Shown piece after piece: positions 45,420-53,963 of a DNA stretch of 64,000 nucleotides. A program made the position numbers and the translations under genes. The notes beneath the pieces were generated by a model. That model saw nothing but the letters and a program-made list of their open reading frames with translations, searched no databases and was not told the DNA's origin. The DNA is from Gimesia chilikensis. GTDB lineage: Bacteria > Planctomycetota > Planctomycetia > Planctomycetales > Planctomycetaceae. The stretch is from contig NZ_CP036266.1 of assembly GCF_007744075.1 (NCBI RefSeq), positions 5,751,748 to 5,815,747 of the forward strand, given 5' to 3'. Within the stretch, counting starts at the first letter, position 1, and each line of letters starts with the position of its first letter.

Positions 45420-48400
45420 TTAATGTGCGGTCGAAGCCGCCTGTTCTTCGCTTTCTTCCAGCAGAGGAATATCTTCCGTTCCCCGTTCGACAATCCGTGC
45501 TCCCGCCTCGCGTCCAAAACTCCAGAACAGAGCAGGACGGATGAAAAACTCCAGAATCGTACTACTGAGCAGCCCTCCGATGATCACCGTCGCGACCGGG
45601 TACAGAATTTCCTTACCCGCTTCTCCCTGCGCCATCGCCAGGGGAACCAGGCCGATGCCCGAGGTTAACGCCGTCATCAACACGGGTGCCAGGCGTTCCT
45701 GACCTGCTCGAATTATCATTTCGCGTGTCCAGCTTTCGCCTTCGTATTTCACCAGATGCAGATAATGGTTGAGCAGCAGAATTCCGTTCCGGGAGGCAAT
45801 CCCCCCCAAAGAGATAAAACCAACCATGGCTGCGATGGTCAGAGTCTGTCCCGTAATGACCAGTGCGATCACCGAACCGATGAAGGCCATCGGCAGTGCC
45901 GCCATAACCTGCAGTGAGAAATTAACGGAATGGAACATCGTAAACAGCACCAGGAAGACGCCCAGCATCGAAACCACAAACAGGATTGAAATCAGTCGGG
46001 AAGCTGTCTGCTGATTCTCAAACTGCCCGCTGTATTCCACAAAATAGCCTGCGGGGAGTTTCTGAATAATCGGCTTCTGTTTCGCCTGAATGTCCTGTAC
46101 GACGTCGACCAGGCCACGACCGGACACGTTACATTGTACGATGATCCGCTTCTGAACCTTTTCCCTGTTGATCGTATTGGGCCCGGACGATTCTGTAATC
46201 TCTGCGACCGAGGACAGGGGCGTTGTACCGCCGTCAGGCAAATTGATCGAAAGCCGTTTTAACGTCTCCCGATCTTCGCGGTACTGTTCGTCCATCCGAA
46301 TCAACAGATCAAAGGTCCGTTGCCCCTGCAATACCTGGGAAACCACCATGCCGTTCATGGCGGTCTGAACATATTCATTCACATACGCGGGCGTCAGTCC
46401 ATACAGTTTCAATTTATCCCGGTTGAGTTTGATCTGCAGTTGCGGGATCTCCACCTGTGGCTCAACCAGTACGTCAGTCACACCAGGTACCGAACGCATA
46501 GCGGCTCCCAGTTTTTGCGCTGTCGTCCGTAGAATGGTCAGATCCTCGCCATATATTTTAATTCCGACCTGGGCTTTCACGCCGGAAATCATATGGGAGA
46601 TCAGGTGCGCCAGCGGTTGTTCTACGGAGATCACAATTCCGGGAATCGACTCCATCGAATGCCGGATCTCTTCCAGTACCGCTTCGCGTCCCCGTCCTGA
46701 TTCAGGATCAAACGAGATAATGTATTCCGAGACGTTCACCCCTTCGGCATGTTCGTCGAGTTCCGCCCGGCCGGTGCGACGGGAAAAGGCAGCCACACCT
46801 TTGATTTTCTTTAACTGATCCATCACCGTACTGGCGATTTCATTCGATTTCTTCAGAGAGGTTCCAGGAGGTAGAACCACATTCAATTGCGCGACCCCTT
46901 CGTTAAAGGGGGGCAGGAAATCCTGTTCGAGCTGTATCAGGAACAGCCCTGCGATCAGCACACTGATAATCCCCAGCATCAGCAGAGGTTTCGCAAAACG
47001 GATACTGAAACCGATGACCATTCCAGCGCCCCATTTCAGGAGACGAAGCAGTGGTCCATCTTTGTGAGTGTGCTCACTTGCGTTTTCTTTATCCGATTTC
47101 TGAACGGGCGAACCGAATTTCTTACCGAGCAGCCAGTAAGACAACACGGGAGTCAGCGTCAGAGAAACCAGCAGTGATGACAGGATCGACACGATATAGG
47201 CCACACCCAGGGGTGTAAACAGACGACCTTCCATCCCGGACAATGCAAACAGAGGCAAGAACACCAGCACAACAATCACGGTTCCAAAGACAATGGAATT
47301 CCGGATTTCACAACTGGCCTGAAAGACGACCAGCAATGTCGGCTTGGGATTCTCGCGATAGCGATTCTCCTGTAAGCGGCGGAAAATATTCTCCACATCC
47401 ACGATCGCGTCATCCACGAGTTCACCGATGGCCACCGCCAGGCCTCCCAGCGTCATCGTATTAATTGATAATCCGAAGACCGCGAAAATAATCGCCGTGA
47501 TCGCAATCGATAAGGGAATCGCAGTGAGGGTAATAAACGTCGTGCGGAAGTTCATCAGGAACAGAAACAGAATAATCACCACCAGAATGCCCCCGTCCCG
47601 CAGGGCTTCGATCACATTCTCAATGGAACGGTCGATGAATGATTTCTGCGAGTAGAGTTCCGGCTGAATCCGAATGTCTTTGGGAAGCGAAGGCTTGAGT
47701 TCTTCCAGTGCCTTGAGCACATCGTTAGTCACCCGTCGCGTGTCGGCATTGGGTTGTTTATTGACGGTCAGCACCACCGCCGGTCCGCCGGCAAAGGTGC
47801 CATCTTCCTGCTTGATGAATGCGGAACTGTCCCCCCGTTTCACCTGGGCACCTTCGGTTACCCGGGCCACCTGGGAGAGCACAATCGGGCGTCCTTCCTG
47901 GCGGGTCACGACGACTTTCTTCAGATCGTCCAGCGACTGGATCCGGCCCAGTGCCCGTACCAGAAATTCGTTGGGCCCCTGTTCGTCCAGGTAGCCCCCG
48001 GTCGTATTCAGGTTACTCTGCTGGCAGGCCTCCCGCACCTCGTGCAGTGTGATCCCGTATTTGATCAGGGCTTCCGGATTGACGAGGACCTGGAACTGCT
48101 TGCGTCCGCCCCCCATCGTAAATACCTGGGAGACACCGGGAATGGTCAACAGCCGCTGACGAACCACCCAGTCCGCCAGGGTCCGGACTTCCAGGGGGGA
48201 AGTTTCATCGTCTTCACTCCACATCCCGAGCATCATGATCTGCCCCATGATGGAGGAGATCGGCGCCAGTTGAGGCTTGATGCCTTCGGGCAGACGATCG
48301 GTGACCAGTTGCAAACGTTCGTTGACAACCTGCCGGTCGTTGTAGATATCGGTGCCCCATTCGAATTCGACATAGATCACGGAAATCCCCACGCCGGAGG

Positions 48401-48653
48401 AACTTCTCACGGCCTGCACACCGGTAGCACCGTTGAGGGTGGTTTCCAGGGGAAAGGTAATCAATGATTCGACTTCTTCGGGCGCCATGCCTGGTGCTTC
48501 CGTCATCACCACCACTCGCGGGCGGTTGAGGTTGGGAAACACATCGATGGCCATATTCAGTGCCTGCCATGTTCCGAATCCGATCAGGAACAGGGAGAAG
48601 GCCAGCGTCAGGTGCCGCTGTTTCAGTGAAAAACGTATAATTGCATTGAGCAT
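45420..48653 (-). CDS. CusA/CzcA-family RND heavy-metal efflux pump
   Basis: Inner-membrane proton-driven pump of the tripartite type. The 1077 residues show the RND plan: TM1 at about 12-32, large periplasmic loops, and twelve membrane segments. Early LNRPRVVVMTEAPGMAPEEV is family-typical. The TM4 proton relay reads AIGELVDDAIVDVENIFRRL, keeping the Asp and Glu matching CzcA Asp408 and Glu415, with Ala at the Asp402 site as in CusA; this hints at copper/silver-like behaviour, but the metal is not proven. ATG 48653 has GGAAG six bases upstream. The adaptor gene precedes it by 68 bases. No outer-membrane channel gene is in the operon. Confidence 0.93.
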   Translation of the reverse strand: MLNAIIRFSLKQRHLTLAFSLFLIGFGTWQALNMAIDVFPNLNRPRVVVMTEAPGMAPEEVESLITFPLETTLNGATGVQAVRSSSGVGISVIYVEFEWGTDIYNDRQVVNERLQLVTDRLPEGIKPQLAPISSIMGQIMMLGMWSEDDETSPLEVRTLADWVVRQRLLTIPGVSQVFTMGGGRKQFQVLVNPEALIKYGITLHEVREACQQSNLNTTGGYLDEQGPNEFLVRALGRIQSLDDLKKVVVTRQEGRPIVLSQVARVTEGAQVKRGDSSAFIKQEDGTFAGGPAVVLTVNKQPNADTRRVTNDVLKALEELKPSLPKDIRIQPELYSQKSFIDRSIENVIEALRDGGILVVIILFLFLMNFRTTFITLTAIPLSIAITAIIFAVFGLSINTMTLGGLAVAIGELVDDAIVDVENIFRRLQENRYRENPKPTLLVVFQASCEIRNSIVFGTVIVVLVFLPLFALSGMEGRLFTPLGVAYIVSILSSLLVSLTLTPVLSYWLLGKKFGSPVQKSDKENASEHTHKDGPLLRLLKWGAGMVIGFSIRFAKPLLMLGIISVLIAGLFLIQLEQDFLPPFNEGVAQLNVVLPPGTSLKKSNEIASTVMDQLKKIKGVAAFSRRTGRAELDEHAEGVNVSEYIISFDPESGRGREAVLEEIRHSMESIPGIVISVEQPLAHLISHMISGVKAQVGIKIYGEDLTILRTTAQKLGAAMRSVPGVTDVLVEPQVEIPQLQIKLNRDKLKLYGLTPAYVNEYVQTAMNGMVVSQVLQGQRTFDLLIRMDEQYREDRETLKRLSINLPDGGTTPLSSVAEITESSGPNTINREKVQKRIIVQCNVSGRGLVDVVQDIQAKQKPIIQKLPAGYFVEYSGQFENQQTASRLISILFVVSMLGVFLVLFTMFHSVNFSLQVMAALPMAFIGSVIALVITGQTLTIAAMVGFISLGGIASRNGILLLNHYLHLVKYEGESWTREMIIRAGQERLAPVLMTALTSGIGLVPLAMAQGEAGKEILYPVATVIIGGLLSSTILEFFIRPALFWSFGREAGARIVERGTEDIPLLEESEEQAASTAH

Positions 48654-48721
48654 TGGATTCTTCCGTACCGGGAGTCACATTCAAGGGATGCACTAGAGCT
48701 TCAGACTGGTCTATAAGACGA

Positions 48722-50197
48722 TCAGTGGTTGTGTCCCGCGTGGGGATCGACCGCACCACCGGCTTTGTTTTTCAAAGCCATCTGCATCTGATGTGCTCCC
48801 GTGAGTGCAATTTTGTCTCCGGGGAAAATCGCACCATCGTTTTGAATGACGGCCCAGAGCTGATCCTTATACAGGACATGCACTGGACGCCGATCAAAGT
48901 GATCGCCGTTCTCCTGAAAAACGAAACTCTCTGCCCCTTCGGTCGCGATTGCTTCCACGGGGACGACAATCTGCTTCTTCCAGGTTTCCACTGGAATCCG
49001 CAACTGCATCCTCTGTCCCGGCTTGAAACGCCACGTTATAAAGCGTTCTCCGTCCGAGCGTACGTTTTCATGCTCGACCTTATTCGGCAGATCGACAAAG
49101 ACCGAAAAGATGCGTGCATCGGTTTCGATCTGGTTGTCCAGGTAATCGATCTGCAGGTTTTTAATCAGCTCTTTGTTTTTATTATTGATTTCCTGAATCG
49201 CTTCGACAGACCAGCCATTTTCCAGGCAGCGCGTTAATTCATCGGCTTCCTGTTCAAATGCCTGTCCTTTGAGATACAGGTCACTGTAATCAGCCAGGAC
49301 ACACAGCGTATCACCTGCCTGGACGAAGTCCCCTTTGCTGATATTCAACGACTGCACGATGAAGATGGATTTGTGGCGGGCATTGACCGTTCCCTGCGAA
49401 CCGGGTGCGGGTGCTGAGATACGTTGAATTGCCATGTTAGGCAGTTGGACTTCTCCCGACTGACCGTGCAGCTGAGGGGCATACACCTGATGTTCTTTAA
49501 TCAACCGACGGTTATCACGAATCTGGTCGACCTGACCTTCAGAGAAACCGTGCAGCAGCAGTGCCTCTCGTTGGGCTTTCAGAATTGCTTCCAGTTTTTC
49601 TTTGGCATACTCGCGTTCCAGCAGGACCTTACCGGCGATAACACCCTTATCCGTAATTTCCTTGATCCGGGCGATTTCCTTGTCTTCGACATCGAGTTCA
49701 CCCAGCGTCTTCAGGAAGTCAGCCTGGGCCTGCACCAGGTCTTCATGGGTCAGGCGGATCTTGAAGAGTTCCCGACCTGGCTGCACCGCTTCACCTGCAA
49801 TCACATTCACGTTGGTGATAATTCCGGTCATCGGTGCCACGACTTTCACGCGGGTCTTACCGGGTACTTCCACGACAATCGCAGGAATGGTCAGTGTGCG
49901 TGTGAACGCCTGCAGTTTCACGGGAATGACTTTCTCCTCTGTCAGACCGATATTCTTGCGTGCCTGGGAAGTCAGTTCCAGAGAGGTCGATTCTTCATGT
50001 CCCGCGTGATCGTGGTCATGATGATCCTCTTCCGATCCATGTTCGTCTGTTTCAGTTTTTGATTTTCCGTTTTCCGCCATGTCATTCACGGCAGGCAGCC
50101 ATTGTTGCTGAGTCTTCCAGGCCAGCAGGCCAACGGGGATCAGGATCAGGAAAAATAAAATCCAGATCCAGTTCTGTTTGAGTTTTGATTGATTCAT
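48722..50197 (-). CDS. RND efflux periplasmic adaptor (CusB/CzcB-like)
   Basis: Membrane-fusion protein linking the pump to an outer-membrane channel. One N-terminal membrane segment (IWILFFLILIPVGLLAW) is followed by a His/Asp/Glu-rich stretch near 55-70 (HGSEEDHHDHDHAGHEES). A barrel-sandwich domain with TRVKVVAPMTGIITNVNVIA and a long alpha-hairpin (about 145-215) come next. The end is HAGHNH. ATG 50197 has GAGG six bases upstream and is preferred to GTG 50200. It precedes the pump gene. Confidence 0.9.
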   Translation of the reverse strand: MNQSKLKQNWIWILFFLILIPVGLLAWKTQQQWLPAVNDMAENGKSKTETDEHGSEEDHHDHDHAGHEESTSLELTSQARKNIGLTEEKVIPVKLQAFTRTLTIPAIVVEVPGKTRVKVVAPMTGIITNVNVIAGEAVQPGRELFKIRLTHEDLVQAQADFLKTLGELDVEDKEIARIKEITDKGVIAGKVLLEREYAKEKLEAILKAQREALLLHGFSEGQVDQIRDNRRLIKEHQVYAPQLHGQSGEVQLPNMAIQRISAPAPGSQGTVNARHKSIFIVQSLNISKGDFVQAGDTLCVLADYSDLYLKGQAFEQEADELTRCLENGWSVEAIQEINNKNKELIKNLQIDYLDNQIETDARIFSVFVDLPNKVEHENVRSDGERFITWRFKPGQRMQLRIPVETWKKQIVVPVEAIATEGAESFVFQENGDHFDRRPVHVLYKDQLWAVIQNDGAIFPGDKIALTGAHQMQMALKNKAGGAVDPHAGHNH

Positions 50198-50344
50198 CAC
50201 AGTCCTCGACGATGACAGCGCATCGGCTGTCGTGATAAGCGCAAGGGAAGTCGAATAGAACCGGTCTCATTTGAAGGTCCGCTGACAGTTTGAACAATCC
50301 GTGTCAGAGCAGAGGCCGGAGCGACAAGAGGTACTGCGGAGTGG

Positions 50345-50836
50345 TTAAATCAACCAGACAGTTGTCTGGGCCTGGGCGCGTACGCCCGGCGCGGCAAAAA
50401 GAAAGGCCGGGGGTAACTCACGCATCTGATTCACATACTGACGTTCCTGTGTGGAACAGATCAGTTCCCAGATGGGAAGCAGGCTGACCAGCTGCGACGA
50501 TTCATCATCGACTTTGACAGTCGCTGCCGTCAGATAAGAACAACGCCCTTCATGGCAAGGGTCGGAATGCTGATGCATCGGATGTTCGTCCTGATGTTCC
50601 GCAGCTGCAGTGTGCTCTGCATGCGCATCATGATGAGCACACCCGCTTTCGTGATCATGGTGAGCGTGTTCGGCTTTTGAGTGTTCCTGCTCAGCTTCGT
50701 GTCCGCACAAGCCCAGGGGCTGACAGGAGTTAGTATGACCTGCATGAGCGTCATGCGCATGATGCCAGCCACAACCCAGCAATGTGTGGGTCAGCATGGA
50801 AAACAGCATCAAGATGACAGTCATACGTAAAATCAT
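50345..50836 (-). CDS. Histidine/cysteine-rich predicted lipoprotein, first gene of the metal operon
   Basis: ATG 50836 (MILRMTVILMLFSMLTHTLL) follows AGGAA by six bases and opens a lipoprotein signal with lipobox TLLGC. Residues about 25-100 are very rich in His, with several Cys (HHAHDAHAGH, HAHHDHESGCAHHDAHAEH, MHQHSDPCHEGRC), which should bind soft or borderline metals. The last 60 residues are less biased. No family was recognised. It is first in the operon, 27 bases downstream of a good promoter, so a metal-sensing or sequestering role is plausible. Confidence 0.8.
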   Translation of the reverse strand: MILRMTVILMLFSMLTHTLLGCGWHHAHDAHAGHTNSCQPLGLCGHEAEQEHSKAEHAHHDHESGCAHHDAHAEHTAAAEHQDEHPMHQHSDPCHEGRCSYLTAATVKVDDESSQLVSLLPIWELICSTQERQYVNQMRELPPAFLFAAPGVRAQAQTTVWLI

Positions 50837-50869
50837 AATCGTTCCTGAGAGGAGTATCACTCTGCTGGA

Positions 50870-50898
50870 ATCATGTCACTAAAACGGGAATGTGTCAA
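50870..50898 (-). promoter_or_regulatory. Sigma70-like promoter of the metal efflux operon
   Basis: On the minus strand a perfect TTGACA -35 (50893-50898) is followed after exactly 17 bases by CATGAT (50870-50875), four of six matches to the -10 consensus. Transcription would start about 20-30 bases before the first gene. Confidence 0.6.
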
Positions 50899-51030
50899 GC
50901 TCTCTCCTTTAGAATGCAAATTTGACTCCCAGAGAGCCCCTTCTACAATGAATTTCTCTAAGTGGTTTATGAGTGGTGCTTTATCAGAATGTTGAAAAAA
51001 TGCCTCGCTGACAAAATCTGTTGCAGAATG

Positions 51031-51045
51031 GATCACACTGTGATC
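51031..51045. promoter_or_regulatory. Perfect 7-1-7 palindrome in the divergent intergenic region
   Basis: GATCACACTGTGATC is a perfect inverted repeat with a single central base. It lies between the metal operon promoter and the 2-hydroxyacid dehydrogenase gene, about 130 bases from each, and could be an operator. The arms resemble a reversed CRP half-site pattern, but the spacing does not match a CRP site. Apart from this and the site at 51064, nothing else is seen in 50899-51181. Confidence 0.45.
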
Positions 51046-51063
51046 AAACCGACTCTCTCTGAA

Positions 51064-51074
51064 ATGATAATCAT
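51064..51074. promoter_or_regulatory. Fur-family-like box
   Basis: ATGATAATCAT is a 5-1-5 palindrome within GAAATGATAATCATCAGTTC and resembles the core of Fur/Zur binding sites (GATAATGATAATCATTATC). It is incomplete in the outer arms. Its place near a metal operon makes it worth noting. Confidence 0.35.
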
Positions 51075-51181
51075 CAGTTCCCTTATTGGTCTCCGCCAGC
51101 TAGACTGGAAAGTGCGCCAGTCAGATGAATCTTTCAAATGCTAAGTCGAGTTCAAGCAGGAACTCACTAAAGGAGTGAATT

Positions 51182-52150
51182 GTGTCTGCGAAATATCGCG
51201 TATTAATTACGGACCGTGCCTGGCCCGATTGTGAGGTCGAAAAACGAGAATTAGCCCGCGTGGAAGCCGAAGTTATTGAGGCCCCTCCCGGCGCGGATGA
51301 ACAGACCCTGATCGAACATGCGACCGGCGTCGATGCGATCGCGACCTGCTGGGCCCAGGTCACCCGGCCCGTCATTGAAGCAGCTCCCGACTGTAAAACC
51401 ATCGCTCGCCTGGGAATTGGTCTCGATAATATCGACGTGGAATATGCGACGTCACAGAAGATCCCGGTCACCAATGTGCCGGATTACTGCATCCCGGAAG
51501 TCGCCGACCATGCGATTGCCCTCATGCTGGCCAGTCTGCGGAATGTGGCCTATTTCCATCAGCAGACCAAACAGGGGGTCTATGATCTCTCCGCTGCCCC
51601 AATGCCCCGCCGGGTAAGTACGCTGACCATGGGACTGTTTGGTTTTGGATTGACCGGACAGGCGGTTGCAGAACGGGCCCGTGCGTTTGGCATGCAGGTG
51701 ATCGCGACGAATTCGTCCGGTAACGATTATGGCACTGGTACGAAAATGGTCGATTTTGAGGAGCTACTGGCTGAAAGCGATGTGATCTCAATTCACGCCC
51801 CGCTGACGGAAGCCACCGAGCACCAGTTTGATGCGACTGCATTCGAGAAAATGAAGTCCACTTCACTGATTATTAATACGTCGCGCGGTGCGTTGATTGA
51901 ATTCGACGCGCTCAAGTCGGCGATTCAGAATCAGAGCATTGCCGGTGCTGCTCTGGACGTGTTTGATCCGGAACCACCCGACCTGACCGATCCATTCTTT
52001 CAGCATGAACGGGTGATCGCAACTCCCCATGCGGCTTTCATTTCCAGCGAATCACTGGACGAACTTCGAGCACAGGCGGCCCGCCAGATAGCAGAGCTTC
52101 TCGTCGGTAAAGAGACGACGAATGTTGTAAACCCGGAAGCACTTGCATAA
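51182..52150 (+). CDS. D-isomer-specific 2-hydroxyacid dehydrogenase (CtBP-like)
   Basis: NAD-dependent dehydrogenase of the D-2-hydroxyacid family. The Rossmann loop GLFGFGLTGQAVAERARAFG, the catalytic Arg in NTSRGALIEFDALKSAI, Glu in DVFDPEPPDL and the His in TPHAAFIS are present. GTG 51182 follows AAAGGAG by seven bases, fixing the start. At 322 residues the length is normal. The substrate cannot be told; phosphoglycerate dehydrogenase is less likely because there is no ACT domain. Not clearly tied to the neighbouring metal operon. Confidence 0.9.
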   Translation: MSAKYRVLITDRAWPDCEVEKRELARVEAEVIEAPPGADEQTLIEHATGVDAIATCWAQVTRPVIEAAPDCKTIARLGIGLDNIDVEYATSQKIPVTNVPDYCIPEVADHAIALMLASLRNVAYFHQQTKQGVYDLSAAPMPRRVSTLTMGLFGFGLTGQAVAERARAFGMQVIATNSSGNDYGTGTKMVDFEELLAESDVISIHAPLTEATEHQFDATAFEKMKSTSLIINTSRGALIEFDALKSAIQNQSIAGAALDVFDPEPPDLTDPFFQHERVIATPHAAFISSESLDELRAQAARQIAELLVGKETTNVVNPEALA

Positions 52151-52303
52151 CCGGTACCATCCGCAAATAGATGTCGAAAATCTGCATCATTGAATCCCTG
52201 AATGTCATCTTGTCGGACTTTCAATAAGCTAGGTTAAATATAGCTGTATTTAACTTTAGACCAAAAGCTTTACGAAAGGCTTCACAGATTCAGGCAGGTA
52301 TGG

Positions 52304-53950
52304 ATGGCCCCCGATAACAATTCTCCTCAATCCGATCACGCTGATCAGCGAATCGAATCGCCCGCGCTCCGCGAAGCGACTTCGGTTCCCGAGGGAGATG
52401 TTGCGCCTCAACCCGCCCGGCCGGAACGCCCTCAAAGCTCAGGGGAAGCGAAAGTCAGTTTCTCCGAACGTGAGCAGATCCGTGCCCTGGAAGCAGAACT
52501 GCTGGGAAAAGAGCAGCTCGTCGAAACGTTGACCGAACGACTCACCGAAGTCGCCGAGGAACTGGAAAAGAGCCAGCACAGCAGACAGGATCTGGCCAAG
52601 GTCGACAACAGAAGAATCAAAGAGCTGGAAGCCTGCCTGCGGGAAGAAGCGGAACTGGTGGAAACGCTCAAGGAACGCTTGACCGAAGTCGCCACTGAAC
52701 TGGAGCGGTGCCAGAACAACCAGCAACACCCCGCGGAAACAGAGAGCCCCCGTCTGGCAGAACTGGAAGTGGAGCTCGCAGAAAAATCACAACTCGTCAC
52801 CGACCTGAGCGGGCGACTCTCCGAGGTCGAGGCCGAACTCGAACAGAGCCGCCGCGCGTACCAGGAACTCTCTGCGTCAGAAAAACAAAAGGTCCAGACA
52901 CTCGAAACTGAGCTGCAGGAAAAAGACCAGCTCGTGGTCATGCTCACCGAGCGACTGGAACAGGTCGCCGAACAGCTCGATCGTCGGCACCGTAGCGGTG
53001 CAGACCGGGGCATGACGGTCTCCGGGGGCATTCCCCGTGAAGTGATCGAAGAACAGCAGAAAATTGCACAGGATCTGCAAGCCTTCATGGAACAGATGCA
53101 GGGCGCGGAGACCGAGTCTTCCCTGGCCCGCATTGAAATGCAGATCGCCGAACTCAAAAAGATGGTCGAAGACGGGTTCGAAAAAGGTCCCGTCGCTGCG
53201 AAACCGTCTACCCTGGTGGATTACCTCTCCGCACCCAGTATTCCTGCGGTAGAAGAAAGTCCGCTGGAAAGCGAAGTGGAACAACAGGAGTCTGAGCCAG
53301 AAGAAGCCCCCGAGGCCTGCAGTGAGCCAGCTGCGGATCCGAATGTGAGTGGCTGGGAAGCCATGAAGCAGAAGCTGCTCTCAGGTCAGGGAGTCGATGT
53401 CTCCAGTGATCTGCCGGAGAAAAAAGCACATGCTCCTGCACCTCCAGTGCCTCAACCAGAGCCCGTTGAACAGAACAGTGCCCTGCTCTCCGGTGGCACA
53501 GGTCGTACCCTGGCCAGCTACAAGCCTCCCTTGCCGGATGCCCCCGCTGAAATTGACTATGACCAGGCTTCACACGAAGATCTGACCGCAGCCATTCGGG
53601 AACGGGATCAATACATCGGGCTGTTGATCAAGCGTCTGAGAGAAGCCGAAACCGCTGTAATTCCAGTCAACTGGGAAGCGATCAACAATGCTCCTGAAGA
53701 GCTCGTGAAACATCTGCAGACACTGCAGCACGATCTGGAACACAACCTGGGACTGGCCGAAGTCGAGATCTCAATCGAACGAGCACGTCTCTCCCGTACC
53801 GAACTGATGCTGCAAAACCGCGAAGAACAGATTCGCAAAAAGGAAAAACAGCTTGGTCTGAACCTCGAACGCGGCGAAGACGAAGCGGTTCCCGAGGAAA
53901 AGCAGCTCAACGACGATCAGAAGAAACGCTGGCTCGGCTTTTTGAATTAA
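52304..53950 (+). CDS. Coiled-coil protein with four exact-period 46-residue repeats
   Basis: Soluble, highly charged 548-residue protein. Residues 62-88, 108-134, 154-180 and 200-226 are copies of one 27-residue core (LEAELLGKEQLVETLTERL is copy 1), each starting exactly 46 residues after the last, and linked by variable spacers. A second coiled coil covers about 410-530. Between them residues 285-420 are Pro/Glu-rich and probably disordered. No signal or membrane segment is seen. No known family is recognised; a cytoskeletal or scaffold role is only a guess. ATG 52304 follows AGG. Confidence 0.8.
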   Translation: MAPDNNSPQSDHADQRIESPALREATSVPEGDVAPQPARPERPQSSGEAKVSFSEREQIRALEAELLGKEQLVETLTERLTEVAEELEKSQHSRQDLAKVDNRRIKELEACLREEAELVETLKERLTEVATELERCQNNQQHPAETESPRLAELEVELAEKSQLVTDLSGRLSEVEAELEQSRRAYQELSASEKQKVQTLETELQEKDQLVVMLTERLEQVAEQLDRRHRSGADRGMTVSGGIPREVIEEQQKIAQDLQAFMEQMQGAETESSLARIEMQIAELKKMVEDGFEKGPVAAKPSTLVDYLSAPSIPAVEESPLESEVEQQESEPEEAPEACSEPAADPNVSGWEAMKQKLLSGQGVDVSSDLPEKKAHAPAPPVPQPEPVEQNSALLSGGTGRTLASYKPPLPDAPAEIDYDQASHEDLTAAIRERDQYIGLLIKRLREAETAVIPVNWEAINNAPEELVKHLQTLQHDLEHNLGLAEVEISIERARLSRTELMLQNREEQIRKKEKQLGLNLERGEDEAVPEEKQLNDDQKKRWLGFLN

Positions 53951-53963
53951 CCAGTCCGCCCTA

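Noticed and set aside
47754-48467. 237-codon open frame on the plus strand
   Set aside because: Antisense to the RND pump gene, no motifs.
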